Source of the DNA: Toxotes chatareus
Taxonomy: Eukaryota > Chordata > Actinopteri > Toxotidae
DNA: 64,000 nt
Direction: 5' to 3'
Assembly (NCBI GenBank): GCA_016801885.1
Contig: CM028896.1
Location: 16,710,501 to 16,774,500 of the forward strand
In this document: positions 14,895 to 29,200 of the stretch, in pieces
How the letters are laid out: every line of letters starts with the position of its first letter
Numbering within the stretch: position 1 is the first letter of the stretch
The notes under the pieces: model-generated
The model's database searches: none
Seen by the model: only the letters and a program-made list of their open reading frames with translations
Told to the model about the DNA's origin: nothing
Position numbers and translations under genes: made by a program

Positions 14895-16614
14895 GGACTC
14901 AGCCTCACCTATTGTGCTGCAGTTCACACACAGTCATGCAGAGATAATGGCCACCATGCTACGATTAGAACTTTTCCTTACAATCATCATCTGACTGAAA
15001 TTATCCCCACAGATGCTTCTCCAATCAACGTAAAAGTAAATTGTTGTCAAGAATGGGGCATGAATGCCTAAATGAGAAACACTGCATCCTCCGTACAGCA
15101 GCCAAATTAGTGTGATGGTGACAGATTTGAGGGGCAGTGCTAAGTAGAGGTAGGCAGACAGGTGGGGTATCCATATGTCGCCCCAGCTACCAGCCCGGCT
15201 CCTCATCCCAGTCCAGGCCCGCAGCTCTGCTCTCCAGCCTGGACGAGGGTCAGAGGGCAGGCGGCTGTCTCTCTCTCCTCAGCATGGACACTTGGCATCG
15301 GTGGCGAGAGCTAAAACAGAGCCGCTGTCCCATATTTCAGTCTGTAAAGTGTCAAAAAATAGCGGCAGATCCAGTCCCCATCCCAGTTTCCCAAATCCCA
15401 GAGAAAAACCAAACCCAGACACGTTCATTTTACTGTCGTGGAGGAAGAAAACCAACAAATATTCATGTTTCTTATAAATGACTTTTATGGTTTTAATGAT
15501 TTAATTCTCTGTTGATCAACTTTACACTTTATTGATTCACTGTTTTGTGAAAGTTTTGTAGTAAACAGTTTATGATTTGATTGACTTTATCATGTTTGAT
15601 TTTAATGTGCAGCCTGTGCTTGAAGCAGTTTGTACTGTAGGTTTTGACCGTGCTGTATAAATAAAGATTATTGTACTGAGTGTTTAAAGGGACGTGGCTC
15701 CAGCTGTAATTACTGACCGTTTATCCCACTTTGTGTTAATCAGCAGTGAAATGACACTGTGCCCTGTTCACATCCTGCACCGACACCAACGCACTGACGA
15801 CTGAAGGCTTAATGCGCTCGATTAGACGTGACCCCCGGCTCCGTTCGTTTCAATGAAGCCGTCTGAAGACGAGGGCAGGACAAAGACAGTGCGGGTGTAC
15901 AAAGTGGCAGGCGGGACGGGAGCTGCCGTGTAATCTAATTCCTCTCCTCTTTGTCTTCATCCATTCACTGTCATGACAGATTATGCTTAAATGAGAGGAG
16001 GGAGGGCAGGATGATAAATGAGAGAGAGAAAGGGGAGGAATGACGGGGAAGAGGGAGGTAGACAGGACAATTAAGTTACAGTCTGGTCGACAGCGAGAGA
16101 CGAGGAGAGCGAGCGGAGTTTGTGGCGTGTGCGTCTTCTGCTCCGTCCCCTTCATGAATTTGATGTCATGATTCATTGTCTCTAATCTCGCTGTGAAACG
16201 CACGAAGGGTCCTAATGAAGTGTCCTCTGTTTGTGAGTGTGTGTGTGAGGAGGACTGAGTGTGTACAAACAGTGTGTACCTGCTGAATCAGTGTTCCGCA
16301 GGTTGGACTCACACTTTCAGTTATTTCCGTCCTGTGGATATTACTGAACACCTCTGGGATGTTCCTAACCAGTCCTACCTGAACACGAGACATTTAATCA
16401 GAGGAAGTTCTCGAGAACGTGTCTCTGCAGCTCGTAAGATCAATTAATGTTTTCAGACAATTCCAGCCGCTCTCACGGCTCCTGGAGGACAGTCTCAGGA
16501 GGTTAGCCAGTCGGTCCACCACTTTGATCCAGATCCGTGTCCCCCGCACTTACGTAATTTCATCTGTCTTCAGCAAACCCTTGATGTGATGTGTGCTTTC
16601 TCTCCTCCCCGCAG

Positions 16615-16762
16615 GCCTACTTTCGTCAGGGGGTTGCGCTGCAGTACCTGGGTCGACATGCCGACGCCCTGGCAGCGTTCGCCTCCGGCCTCGCCCAGGA
16701 CCCCAAGAGTCTCCAGCTGCTTGTGGGCATGGTGGAGGCCGCCATGAAGTCGCCCCTCAGAG
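16615..16762 (+). CDS. ttc28: TTC28 exon 1 of window (TPR)
   Basis: Acceptor CCCCGCAG and donor AG|GTAGGC. Encodes AYFRQGVALQYLGRHADAL through MKSPLR (residues 1-49), a TPR helix pair near the N-terminus of the family. It starts in phase 0 and ends one base into the next codon. Confidence 0.95.
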
Positions 16763-19700
16763 GTAGGCCCGTCTGACGGCTCGCATGCAGTCTGTCTCAT
16801 CTCTGTCCACACACTGTACAGCAGCAACATGAGGCAGATAAATACAGACAGAAACAGTCAAACAAATGAACAACATGAGCAACAAAGTCGAACTTTGTGC
16901 TTTAAAGTTGCAGGAGGAGAGAGTGAGATGTAGGCGCTGAGGAAACTGTCAAGTTACCACTTTCCTTTTGTTGTTTTATTCAGTATCCCTCCTCTGGGAC
17001 TCTGATGTGAAGAAGTAAAAAGATGCCTCTGATGATTCAGACCTCACAAAGAAACGAATGCACATTTTATGTGAGAAAGGGAGAAAAGAGAAAAGTGAGA
17101 TGTAGAAATAAATAAAACAAGCAAGTCAGATGAAATAGAAAGAGAAACATACGCCGACACCAAACATTAAAACCAGTTACTGCTTCTAATGTTGTGGCTG
17201 ATTGATGTGGAAGCTGAAATTGAAAATAGTGAGCTGGTGATGGAGCATCTTCATCAGCATCCGCGTACTGAAGTCAGTCATTTACCAAACAATTACAGTT
17301 CATCAGGTAGTCAGAACAAAAACCGGTTGTTTGTCGTTGAATGAGCCATGTGAGTGTTTTACGTTCTGGCCTCTGTCATCAGGGGCCAAAAAAAAAAAAA
17401 AAAATCCATACGACCTTAATAATGAAAATACATCGAATGACAGCTGAGTCAGCAGCTCAGCTTCACACAGCGTTATGGTGAGTTTTCATCACTGTGATGA
17501 TTTAGTCGAGTACAGTTGTTTTCAGCTCGCTCTCACAGTGTCACCGACGTAAAGCAGTTATCAGCTCTAACAGGTTCAGATGCTTCTGTTTATTGTTCCT
17601 GAGGGAAGGTGCAGCATATTATGATGGATACACCAGAATTTAACTGAAGACCACAGAAGTACACTGAAATGTAAATGAACTAGAAGTAGAAAATGTTTAC
17701 GACCTTTAGTCTTAATGGTGAATAAATATTTAAAGATTATCAGCACAGGGCTAACAGAGAAGTTACTGTTCTGTTCAGAACCAGAGAACTTGGTCTAATT
17801 ATTCAGAACATGAGGATTTAATTGTGATTTTCTGTGTGAAGAGATGAGAACAGTGAAGGCCGTGGCTTCGCCTCGCTGCCGTGTTTATTAGCATGAATTA
17901 GTTTCTTGCGGAGTTGGCGATGAAATATTTACAAGGTGGATTCTTGTGTGTCATTGATCTGTCCGCCCCACAGTCCGCAGTCCACTTTTATGTGCAGGTC
18001 TCAGCAGCATAAGAAGATGAAGGAGGAATACATACAATCAAGAATGGTTTGCAGGCTAGAATTGGCACAGGATTATGTTTTTGCCCTTCAGCAGTATCAG
18101 AATGAGAGCAGGGCGTCCTGGGAATAGCCTTCTACTTGGCAAGCTACAGCAAATGTCAATGCCCGGGGAATTTCATCTGCTCTTACACTGGAGAGAAAAT
18201 CTGGTAGAGTATTCACAATATTTCCTTTTGAGGTAGAGCGTGTTCATCCAGGAGCGGCGTATCGAGCTCAGGACTCGTGCTAACCGACGCTGCTTTTTCC
18301 TTTTTACCCTAAATCATTTACAAACAGCAAAGAAAAGGAATCAGTGCAGAGCACGACGAAGGCAGCAGGTGGAAGAGAAGCCAGTCCTTACGATCGGTTG
18401 TTGGGAGTGATGGGAGCATGTTGTGATCAGTGGCAGCAGCTACGGCCATGTAACGGAGTCCTGGAGGAACCAAAGCAAAGCTCTGATGCTCTGCGGGAGG
18501 TTGTTCTGCTGTCCGGGGGCTCCAGCGGCCAAAACTCAATAAGCTTCAAAGCAAGAAAGTGTTACCAAGAGTTGCGGTGTGGGAGTAAGCAGTGGGAGGG
18601 ACAACATGCTGGACCACAGGAGGGAGCGGCCTCCTCCGGGTTACCGGCCTTCTTTATAGGATGACGTGTTGAGGGTTGGAGTTGAGTTCTTTGTTAAGCA
18701 GCAGATGAAATCCTCCCGGTTCTCACAGGGGGGTGGGGTGTTCACTTCCTGTGATTGTCTGAGTTCTGAAACATCAGTGTGACAGATCGATCCCGATAAA
18801 ACGGTGTCACAGCTCAGTGTTTCTCAGACTCGGTCTGTGCTGCTGCTGCTGCGACGCAGCAACTGTTTTTCATTTACAGGACGATGTCGTCCATGTTCAT
18901 TCATAACGTCACAGTAACGTAAGCAGTGGAACGTCAGGACGAACAAACTGATTCAGTTACAGTGATTCAGTTTCAGCTGCGGTGCAGAGCCTGTTGGACA
19001 GCTGGAGGTCAGCCCGTGTGAAACAGCAGCTGGAATATTTCCACCTCCACTGTCCTCTTCAGACGCTGCAGTGGACAGAACTGGCAGACAGATTTGCTCC
19101 CACATTAACTAGAGGCTCATCACTCTCAGCTGGACGGATGGAAGGCGGGACTTGATGAATGTTGAGATGCAGCTCAGTGACTCGCTGGTCCAAACTGGGA
19201 CAAACTGGGCGTGTGTGTGGCGTAGAATCCGACAGGCTGTAAGTCAGCATGATGCTACAGTAGCACAGCAGAGGACAGAGACAGTAAGGGACCGGCTCAT
19301 GGTCCTTCTGTCACACAAGTCCACAAAGTAGCAGCGAGGCCCTGAGTCACTCATCAGTAAATCACATGTGACACACAGACAGATGTTCACCTCTGGGACA
19401 TACAGGCTGCAGCATCTGTGCCAGTGGTTTTCTGGTAGAAATGTAACTGTTGCTTCAATCAGTGACTGATGATTTGTCACGTATGAATTTATTTTACAAA
19501 AGTTTTTACTGTGAGGTTCTGCAGGAAAAACAGCACAGATGCTGGTTTTATTCCAGAGTTTTTCAGGACGTCAAATAAAGTCGGAACATTTTCAGTTCCA
19601 TAAACTGCTGAGTTTTGTAGCTGCAGATCAAAAATGCGTGTGACACGATGCATATGTTCCTTTTACAGTGCAGGTAATTTATTTAACAGTTTACCAGTTG

Positions 19701-22700
19701 TTCAAACAGCAGGCTGTTGCAAAACAGACTAAAAAGAATATTTGACTTTAACTCACTACTTCACATAGATTCCAGATTTTTTCAGTGTAAGTCAGAGATG
19801 CAGCAGCAGCAGAGAGGGTGAAATCCAGAGGTCACAGCTCTGTTCTCTCTCTGCTCTACATAACTGAAACCCCCTCAGGACCACACATTAGCACCAATTC
19901 TCCCTCCAGTCACCCAGAAATGATTTACTGATGGTGCAACAACTGCGTGCTCCGTCTCATACCAACAGGTTGTCCGAGTGTAAATGCTGCATTTTGCAGT
20001 TTTTATATCAGGATCGAGGCTGCAGTTGGTTTCCATTATGTCAAGTTGAGACGTGCTGCAGCCATAAAGACTGGAAAAGTACGACTTTGATCATTTGTTC
20101 ATGAACAGATGTGTTAAAATGTTACTGTGCAGAGTTTCTTTTATTTATACCACTGCATCCCGCAATATCTCCACAACAAAGCTGCTTTTTTACAATCTAT
20201 AGCTTTACAACAAACTCACCTACATAATATTGATGGTAGAGAGAGTCTTGAATGAAGGAACAACAACCCAGGAATGAAAACTGGATCAGTTCCTAAAAAT
20301 GGTTCCTGGAACGTGTTGTCAGTATGTTCTGTTAGTGAAAGGATGATTATTTTAACCTGGGGTTAAAATTTGCTGTCTACTCAAATAAATCCAGTGTCTG
20401 AGATAATGTCCATCCCCTGCCTGAGAGACGTACTTTAAAACCTGGCACACAGCCACCGTCCACAGGCTCAGTGTAACGTCTCCAGGCCACGTTCACTGTC
20501 TGGTTTAGTCTCGGTGCGTCTCCTTCAGAGTCAGAGCCGACGAAGCTCCACAGACGCTTCCCTCATGCAAACCCAGCATTTTCACTGCAGCCTGAATAAA
20601 ACTCTCACCTCTGTTCAGATTCATTATAAAACTGCTGACTCATCAACATTTTTCCACGGCGAGCAGAAATTGTTTGGCTTTCACTAACAGAATCATGCCG
20701 TAAATATACCTGAAAAGAATATTATTTGGATATTAAACAACATCCTTTGTATCAGGTAATCACACAAATTTAGCAAAGGAAATGCTTCGTTATTCCTTCA
20801 CACACACACACACACACACACACGTTGGATTATTCTGAGCGACAGAGGCATTAACACACAGAGTCCACTCTGACGCTGTGGTTCATTTCTGCAGCCTCCA
20901 GATAAACAATTTAAATTGGAAACACCTAAATTTAGTAACTGTAATCCACATTAACACAGTAGTGCTGCGCTTTGCAGTGCAGTTCAAGGCTGATGTGCAT
21001 TTACATTTACAACTTTAGTCAGTGATCAGCTTGTTTGTGATTTACAGACAGACACAATGTCTGTTTGTAAATGACATTAAACACAAAACATAAAACCAAC
21101 GTTCAAAAGCAAACATAATCTTTCATTTTGTGCATTTGTGCTGTCAGCTAGTGTGTGTCACTCTGCTTATTCATAAAAACGATAACTGATTCCCGTTCCT
21201 CACCTCACCTGTAAGTGTGTGTGTGTGTGTGTGGTACACCTTCACAGACTCCCTTGAGCCCACCTACCAGCAGCTGCAGAAGATGAAGCTGGACAAGAGC
21301 CCGTTCGTGGTCGTGTCCGTCATCGGCCAGGAGCTGCTGACCCACGGTTTCCACGGAGCCTCTGTGGTGGTGCTGGAGGCGGGGCTGAAGATCGGCACGT
21401 GCTCGCTGAAGCTGCGCGGATCCGTCTTCTCGGCCCTGAGCTCCGCCTACTGGTCTTTAGGCAACACAGAGAAGAGCATGGCCTACATGCAGCAGGACCT
21501 GGAGGTGACGAAGACCTTAGGTACGGACGGGGAGGAAGCGACAGAAGAAACAGTGAAGACATGAAGCAGTTGCAGTATGTGTCTCATGGTGTTTCTCTCC
21601 CCCCACAGGTGACCAGTCAGGTGAATGCCGTGCTCACGGAAACCTTGGCTCTGCCCTCTTCTCCAGAGGCAGTTACAGAGAAGCCCTGGCCAACCACAGG
21701 AACCAGCTCGTTCTGGCCATGAAGCTGAAGGACAGAGAAGTATGTTCACATGCACGTGGTTTATCTGAAGCAGAAAAACAGAGCGTGCTCATTCAGACTC
21801 ACGTGATAATGCACACTGTACCTGTGTGTTCTGTGTGGGAGCGACGATGGCGCCTGTTGGTTATGATCTGCCTGAAGGCTCAGAGCAGAGAGTCTGCTCA
21901 GAGACTCCTACAGCAGCAGGAATGCTGTTTATACTGGCTCATAGATGCTGTGCAGCTTTGACGTAATCGTCTTTGTTTAGGAAACTCTCTTAATAACTTG
22001 ACGTGTTTAATTTAGGAGCTGTGCCATCCAGTATGATCTGAAGCGACACTGTCAGTAGGAGTTATCCAGGATCGCACCGCCAAACACAAACAGGAGATTT
22101 TCTCCTTCTCACCGTCTCACTCTTCCCTGACTTATTCCCTCGTTCTTTCTGGAAAGCAGTTTTTCTTTGCCTCGGGCCTCAGCTAAACTCAGCGGCTTTC
22201 TTCTGAAACACTCCGGACAGTTGTGAAAGGCACGGTTAATTAGATCGCTGTTACAGATTAGACTTTGGCCCCTTTACGTCTCAAAAGCCAAAATAAAGCT
22301 GTCAGGTTGTTTGTGTGTGTTTACCTTCGTTTAACTGCTTCCATATGTGTGAGTGTGTTCCTCTGCTCGTGTGTGTCTTTGTGTGTGTGTGTTGATTTCT
22401 TGACTTTGTGATGCCGTGTGAATATACAACACTGTGTCAGGGAAGATCCAATTACGTCTCAGTGGAATCAATATTTTATTTAATCTCTTGATTCAGTGCC
22501 TGTGGTGCGTTTGTGGAATATTCTGTTGTCTATTTAATATTGTACTAGAAATATAAACATCCTTACATGCGTGTGTGTGTGTGTGTGTGTGTTAATCAAT
22601 ATTGTTTCATGTCGGCTGTTCTTCGATCGTTTGCTTTCTCTGCCGTCTTTATATCTGCTCATGTTCCAGCAGTGTGAAAGAACAACGGCGTGTTTTCAGA

Positions 22701-25225
22701 TGCTGATGATTGTTGACTGATCTTCTGTTCTGTTTGACTTGTTTACATTTAGGTTCATCAGGTTTGGTGAAGTGTGGCTTTATTTATTTAGATTCTCTTT
22801 GTTGTTTGCTGTTGCTTCCTGCCTTGCAAAGAACAGTTTTGTTCTTTGATTGTTTATTGATTAGTTATTATATTTTGTTGGGTGCTGATCATAGTTTTCC
22901 CTATTTTTCTGTCAGCTGTGAGTTGAGTCATATATATACATTATTTACATTACATTTCCAAACCAATCAAAACTGAAGAAATAAGAACGTAACATCAAAA
23001 TGACCGAAACACAATGATGCACGTGCAGTTTGTTTCTCAGTCAATCAGAGGAAACACAAAAGAAGTTCATACTAAAGTTGACGTTGCCTCCTTTCTCCTT
23101 CAGACCCTAAATATTTTCTCATCTCTCCTCAGAAATTCCACTCAGTATCTTTAAAAACCCACACACACACACGTGGTTGCATCCTGGGACAGAACAGCTG
23201 TCATTGAGACGAATGAGGGTTTGAGCCAGTTCATTTTAATGACAGCTGAATAATGTGTCTGGATGTGGATTCGTGTCCATGCATCTTTATGTTTGTCTGT
23301 TGTGACACTTGGTTAAAGCATCAAAACCAGCTCCCAGTTCTGTCATGGAAATTTTACACACACACCTAGTTTTGTCACAGAGGCTCAGGATCGAAACCAG
23401 ACAGGAGCGTTTCTGTCTCTGAGCCTCGGGGTCTGTATCTTGTGCCGGGAGCAGCAGAGAGAGTCAGAGAGTCGAATGCGTGTGCTGCGGACACACCGTT
23501 ATTGAACTCCTCCTCCACAGGTGCGCAGCCTGAGGCGACTCAAACACGGTCATCAACAGAAATCCATATCTCCCACTGTGTGTTTGCTGTGGTACATGTG
23601 TGTGTTTGTGCACCGTGTGAGCGTTTCCAGACAGCATGCCTCCAAACAAAGACGCCGCCTGCAGAGAGCTGATATTTAATCTACAGGGCTGGACACAAAA
23701 AAAGCAATACCTTTACAATATCATTCACTGCAGTACGAAACACTGATGTATGAAACACTGAGTCAGTGCACAGAAAAGTAATAAGCTACAATTCTGATCA
23801 CTAATTAATAGTTCAAGAAAAAAAGCAAAAAATCAGTTTTTCTAATCGGAGAATTTGTTGCTTTTCTCTGTTTTATTTTATTGTAGACTAAATATCTTTT
23901 ATCATTTTGTCTCTATAATGTCAGAAAATAGTGAAAAAGTACGAAAGTATCAGCATCAAAATGTACTTTAAAGTACCAAAAGTAAAAGTACTCATTACAC
24001 AGAATGGTCCATTTCAGAATAACATAGATTATATTATTGGATTTCACTGTAATTATTCACGTTTTAATGTTCACTTGTTGTGAAGTCGGGTCTGAGTTTA
24101 ATTACTTTGTGCTGCTGCTGGGTGAAATCCGTTTGAAATCTATTTCCTCTCTTCTCACCTCAGACTCCGCCTCAGCCTCACCTCTGCATCACATCTGTGC
24201 GTCCTGACTCAGACATGTCTTCCTTTGTCCCCTGCTGAGGGTGAAAAACTCCTATTTTTTGGGTCATCGAGCTTCATGTTTCCAATCCTCCTGCACCTCT
24301 GCTGTTAGTTTATCAGGCACAGCAGCTCACAGAGGACACTGTGCCACCACTAATATTTCTCTGTCTCTATTCATCTCATTCTGTTCTCATGCATCAGATC
24401 TGCACATTCATCTCCCTACACCTTTTTTTACTCTCAAGGTTTTTCTCTTAATGAGTTTTGGTGCTTTCCTGCAACATTAAATACAAAATAGTGGTAACGG
24501 CAGAGTGGATGTTGTGACTCTTTGGTTTCTTTTCTGTCACTGTTTCCTTCTTTTTCACATTTATAATAATATCTATATAAACGCAGACATAAACAATACT
24601 CTGCTGAGTCCCAGACACAACATGATTGAAATTTTTCGTGTGCTTTCTTGTGCAGGGGAAACACTGTGTCCTTGAGGGAAATCAAACACTTGTCTGGTCG
24701 GTCGACTGTACACACAGAGGCCTCCTCGTCATTTATTAAATCTCCCTCTCCTGCCTACAACTCCGCCTCGGAGATGTGTCAACTGGATTTTATGTGTTTA
24801 CACTCATCACTTTGCTGGGAATTGGGATTTCAGTAGATGTGTGCTGTCTCCGTTCGTGCACAAATGCACACGGAGCTGAAGCAGAGCCAAACAGAGGTGA
24901 AGAGACCAGGGAGCCCCTGATGTTAATCAGAAGTGGTAAATTCCACTAAAGGTCAGTTTGGCTGTTTTCAGTGACAGTTTTTAGCTCTCATTAAGGCTCT
25001 GAACAGGATATTGGTGTTATCTACCCAGAGGCTGACTTTGAACTGAAGGATCACTTTTTCTTTACAAACTAAGGCTGCAGCTGAAGATTGTGTCCATTAC
25101 TGATTCATCTGCAGAGCAGTTTCTCGATTGTTTTGTCTGTAAAATGTCAGAAAAAAAAGAAAATGCTTGTTATAATTTCTCACAGCTCAAATCAAAGAAT
25201 TTAATCAACACATTATTTCGTTTTT

Positions 25226-25269
<44 letters not shown>

Positions 25270-25531
25270 GTCTGTGTGTGTGTGTGTGTGTGTGTAGCAC
25301 ACTCTGGATCCTGGTGAGAAAAGCAGGGAAAGCGCGTGCGTGTGGGATAGAAATGAGTAGGGAACGTGCTAATCACCTCTCTTTAATAATTCATAGCTCC
25401 TTCTCCTCCTCGCGCTAACGTGCTTTAAACTTGCAAACATTTCATTATAGTTTCAGGCTTGTTCTCTTTCTCTGTCTCTCACTGTTTGCTTTGAAAGGTC
25501 AGCTTCATGTTTTAATTTTTGAGTTTGCGTG

Positions 25532-25565
<34 letters not shown>

Positions 25566-26209
25566 AGAGTCAGAATGTGGCTGCTGTTTGTGTTCAGAGG
25601 CCTCTAACTTAATAATTGCCGCTGTGATTGCATCAAGGAGATGGTTCCTACAGTGAGTCTGAACCCGAGGCCACGGTTTATTGACAATTACATCACACTG
25701 TGTTCACAGATGTACAGTAAACCGTGATCAACAGATCAGACTCATTATCACTGGAGCCGTGTTTCCACCGGTGAAGCAGGCTGGCGTCTCCACAGCACGG
25801 TGGCTGAACGTTTCAGTAACAAGCTGCGGCTCTGCAGGTTTCAGGTGCAGACTGAGCTGTACGTTTTTGTACAGTATTGTCTGTAATTACAAAATCATTT
25901 AGTGTAACACTTGTAACACAAAAGTAAGTGAAGTGGAACATTTAATACTACCTGTATGTGTTTGTATGTCCACACACTTATGTCAACACTCGTCTGCATT
26001 TTTCATTTCCTCAGACCTCACGAATATTTCCCATGACTCCTCGAACAGGGCGCTGATCGATACCAGCAGCCTTACGATTAGTTAGCAAACGAGTCGGCAG
26101 GTTTCCAATTATCACGGCAAGAAGCAGCGACTATTTCTCATCTCTCCGGCTGTCTGATCTGAGCAACAGGCAAGGGTGTGTGCAAGAGCGAGCCCACACA
26201 TTCTGTATG

Positions 26210-26251
<42 letters not shown>

Positions 26252-29200
26252 TGCACAGAAGTGTGAACCTAAGCTCTGACTCTGGCTGTGACCTGGTGGT
26301 ATTATTTCTGAAGAAGGTCAGTAATTAGCAGGAAAAGTGCAGCTCGAAGTGTCTCGTGTGCAAACGGAGCCGGAGCAACAACAGAGGTGTGATGGACCTG
26401 ATGCAGAGCAGGTGTGGTGGTGGCAGAGGGTGAGACTCTCACAGCAGGGCCTAATAGGATGTGAAAGATTAGCTTTCACCCCTGTAGCCTCCAATATGTG
26501 TGTGTCTCTTCCATCTGGGACAAGATGAAGCAGCGCCCCGCTCACTTTTCTTATTTCCTGTTCCTCTGTCTGTGAACTGTGTTGTTTTAGCTGCGTCGCA
26601 GTCGATGTTAAAGCGGGGGGTTTGTACCACAACCGCTTTAGTGTTATTTAGGTTTACATTTATTACATAAATTAGGGCGTGGGTACGTTGAGTGACATCC
26701 CCATAGACAGGCACTGGCAGTTAGCTCTTTGCTAAAGCATCGGCTGGGCTAGGCGGCTACATCCAGAGGCCTCCGGCTACCTCCAGTGGTTGACAGGGGC
26801 TGCAGTGTCCGTGTTTGTTTGCCAATGTTCGGATAGGTTTTTGTGACAGTATGGCTTGTTGTAGTGTAGACTGTACTAACCGACCGTCGAAAGAGCCTGT
26901 GTTGCAGTTTTTTCGGTAAGTAAATTTCTCACTATTTTACCTGGATGTTTGCGCTAATTAGCATGTATTAGCATATTTTGCCGCTGGATTTTGACTTAAT
27001 TGCCGATTTATGGTCGCTGCTGATACAGATAGAGGACCGGAGCGGATAATGTTAGGAACGCTGCTGCGGTGTGTTCCGTGCTCTCAGAGTCCGTTTATTG
27101 CGGGAATACTAGGCTACAATTTTATTTTGTCTCATTTTTGTTTAGTCCAACATTGCATGGACAGAGCAGCTCCGTCAGTAAGCGGCTGCTGTTTGTGTGC
27201 TGCTGTAACAGTAATTGGGTGGAGGCAGCGGTGAAAGCCGGTAAATAATAACGACAATAATAATAGTCATCATCATCTCTGCTGTGTATGCTGTGTGTCG
27301 CGGTCGCACGGGGTCGAGCTAATCGGGTCGGACTCGGGGACTGTCGTGTGGCGGATGTAGCTGCCGCTTAGCTTGTTAGCCTAGCTGGTTAGCCTTAGGC
27401 TAGCTCGGTTGCTCCGAGCTAAGTGGCCCAGTTCTCGGCCGGCTGACCCCGGCTGACCCGTAGAGTAACCGCCTCTCCGCCAAATATGGAAAGTACCCTC
27501 CCGCTAAAATCCAAGATGGCGCAGCTCCAATGCCCATGGTTTGGTCACAAAACCGACTCCCCGAAACCAATCTGACATAGACTCACCAGGTGGACACAAA
27601 CATGACTCATGATGTTTTTAAGTTCAATATGAACATTAAAAAGTGATCATATGTCAGTGTTGTGTTCACAGTTTGTTTCACTGCCTCAGAGTGACCAGAT
27701 CTGTGTGTGAGATGATGAACTCACACCAGTTTTCACACACACATTGGCCTCAGTGATGGTGAATGGTTACATGTCTTCCTTTGCTTGATACTGACCAGTG
27801 ACTGTTGTGTGTATGTATGATTTCAGGCTGCGTCTGATGCCCTCAGCAGTCTGGGCCATGTGTACACGGCCATCGGGGACTACCCCAACGCGCTGGCGAG
27901 CCACAAACAGTGCGTGCTGCTGGCGCGCCAAACCCAGTGCCAGCTCTCCGAGGCTCGTCAGCTGGGCAACATGGGCGCCGTGTACACAGCGCTGGGCGAC
28001 ATCATCAACGCCGTTCAGTGTCACGAACAGCACCTGGATATCGCAAAGGTACGTGATGTATCTGATCCAGGGAAGGAGATCAACCAATGAGCTGTTCGGG
28101 CTGACTGATGCTTCAGGCCGTCGTGTGAAATGCGTTCACAGGGAGGATGTTGTTTCACAACCTGCTAAAAATTAAGGACATTACCCAGGCAGAGTGAATA
28201 TAAAGCCATCAGCTACAGCACATCCAGTAATTACATTTTGGATTATTGTGGAGAGAAGTGAAATGTGTTATAAATTCAAACAGGAGGCTGCTTCTTTTTA
28301 CAGCAGCGCTTTCATATCCGGATGGTTCAGTCTGGAGTTTTTTTTTTCTAATGCTGTTGTGAGTATTTTAGCACATCTGTCGTTTGATGAACGGCGTCTT
28401 TTACAACAAGCTTATTGCATTTTTCCCCAAAGTATATAATGTGTACTGAGGACACTGGATGCTGAGCCTGTAAATATTTGTGGTATCACAGTGGAGCTCC
28501 TCATGCAAATGTTACACGAACAAACATAACAGACAATAATCTGTGCACATTTCGCTTTTTATATTTGTTTTTTGGATGAAATGCAACATTGCAAACTCAG
28601 CCAGCGACACTGCAGCCAACATCATCTCTCTGTTTGTAGCTTTCTCTCTTAACACACAAATTGACCATCTGTTGACAATTAGATTTGTACCAGAACAAAG
28701 GATTTCTGATTTTCTGACTGTTGAAAGTTTATAAAGTAATTTTTGTTTTGACAGCTTAGGTCACTTTAGCTGGAAGTGTTGCCGTCTGTCTGAGATGTGT
28801 GGGCTCCAAACAGAAAATCTGTTCCCTTTCCTTTTCTCCGAGTCCTTTTTGATTTAATGAAAGTCATGTAGGTGGATGCTGATCTGAAGGGAAGAATGCC
28901 GTCAGTGAACTGTGATCTCCGAGGACCCGGGACACTCAGTCAGTGACAGAAATTGCTCTGCATACAGCTGATTTCTGAGTGACGGTGATGTGATGATGTC
29001 TTTGGCAGACTTTGGAGAACCGGCGTGAGGAAGCGCGGGCGTACAGCAACCTGGGCAGCGCCTACCACTCTCAGCGGGACTTTGACAAGGCCATATCGTA
29101 CCACACCAGAGTACTGGAGCTGGCGCAGGAGCTGTCCGACAGAGCGATCGAGATGAGGGCGTACGCTGGTCTGGGCCACGCTGCCCGGTGCATGCAGGTC

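Larger units (their letters stand above)
21740..27826 (+). other. ttc28: TTC28 intron 3
   Basis: 6.1 kb. Contains GT and ATT/GT microsatellites, fragments of at least two teleost interspersed repeat families (23895-24060, 25072-25200), an orphan THAP-like exon at 26851 and a CpG-rich block at about 27290-27545, only 280 nt before exon 4. No TTC28 exon was found in it. Confidence 0.8.

Noticed and set aside
18344..18664. 106-codon frame in TTC28 intron 1
   Set aside because: No recognisable family and no upstream promoter or acceptor that would fit TTC28 phase; likely chance.
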